This document shows positions 23,953-24,177 of a DNA stretch of 24,177 bases, piece by piece. Every line of letters begins with the position of its first letter. Position 1 is the stretch's first letter. The position numbers and the translations under genes were made by a program. The DNA comes from Gammaproteobacteria bacterium (GTDB lineage: Bacteria; Pseudomonadota; Gammaproteobacteria; Immundisolibacterales; Immundisolibacteraceae), in assembly GCA_003526065.1 (NCBI GenBank), contig DQBD01000069.1, forward strand, positions 1 to 24,177. Direction: 5' to 3'. Under the pieces are notes generated by a model, which searched no databases, was not told the origin of the DNA, and saw nothing but the letters and a program-made list of their open reading frames with translations.

Positions 23953-24177
23953 TCGTGGCGCCGCGCTGCTGTTTACCCTGTTCATTCACCTGCTGGTGTT
24001 TGGGCTGCTGGTGTTCAGCTGGAGCACCGACCCGGCATTGCACAAGGCGCCGGTGATCCCTCCCCATGTGAAAGCCACCATGGTGGAAACGTCCAAACAG
24101 AAAAAGGCGCCGGTGAGCAAGCCGAAGCCGGAGCAAAAGCCAGCGCCGAAACCGGAACCGAAACCCAAGCCAAAGCC
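23945..24177 (+). CDS. tolA: TolA, N-terminal part (3' truncated by window)
   Basis: The ATG at 23945 overlaps the last codons of tolR. The frame is open to the window end (77 codons). It encodes a short cytoplasmic start, a membrane helix (AALLFTLFIHLLVFGLLVFS) and then a Lys/Pro-rich stretch with alternating KP and EP (from about residue 51), the beginning of the TolA periplasmic linker. The position after tolR confirms the identity; the C-terminal domain that binds TolB/Pal lies outside the window. Confidence 0.92.
   Translation, partial: MSDRGAALLFTLFIHLLVFGLLVFSWSTDPALHKAPVIPPHVKATMVETSKQKKAPVSKPKPEQKPAPKPEPKPKPK

Overview
The window looks like the chromosome of a high-GC gammaproteobacterium that degrades aromatic hydrocarbons. 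The right third (about 17.3-24.2 kb) carries the conserved order fmdB-type gene, aspS, yebC, ruvC, ruvA, ruvB, ybgC, tolQ, tolR, tolA, as known from Pseudomonas and related gammaproteobacteria. The left two thirds (1-17.2 kb) is a mosaic of aromatic-catabolism and envelope-transport genes. A specialised aromatic degrader such as an Immundisolibacter-like PAH degrader would fit, but the sequence alone does not fix the genus.

Region A (1-3709, + strand) holds the 3' end of a ring-hydroxylating dioxygenase (RHO) beta subunit, a split LigA/LigB class III extradiol dioxygenase, a second RHO beta subunit, a strong hairpin, a third (BenB-like) RHO beta subunit, another hairpin, and a XylA-like ferredoxin/NADH reductase. 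Region B (3728-6024, - strand) holds an SDR dehydrogenase, a 428-bp non-coding stretch and a XylM/AlkB-type membrane monooxygenase. A divergent control region (6025-6236) contains a TetR-type palindrome over the presumed xylM -10. Region C (6237-10893, + strand) holds a XylB-like benzyl alcohol dehydrogenase, then DUF1302 and DUF1329 proteins, closed by a strong terminator. Region D (10978-14456) holds a YCF48-like beta-propeller and an RND/MMPL transporter, closed by a terminator. Region E (14471-17649) holds a Rieske ferredoxin, a fourth RHO beta subunit, the only complete RHO alpha subunit, a 2-hydroxychromene-2-carboxylate isomerase-like protein and the FmdB-type gene, closed by a terminator before aspS.

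Inferred teamwork: XylM plus XylA would hydroxylate a methyl (or other benzylic) group and XylB would oxidise the alcohol. The ferredoxin, beta and alpha of region E form a salicylate/anthranilate-type ring hydroxylase. The isomerase fits a naphthalene-type upper pathway and LigAB a protocatechuate-type lower ring cleavage. The DUF1302-DUF1329-YCF48-MMPL set is best read as an envelope trafficking system for a hydrophobic molecule. Four RHO beta genes against one alpha, scattered xylM/xylA/xylB genes and no regulator, aldehyde dehydrogenase or aldolase suggest that the rest of the pathway lies outside the window. No tRNA, rRNA, CRISPR array, transposase or integrase was seen.
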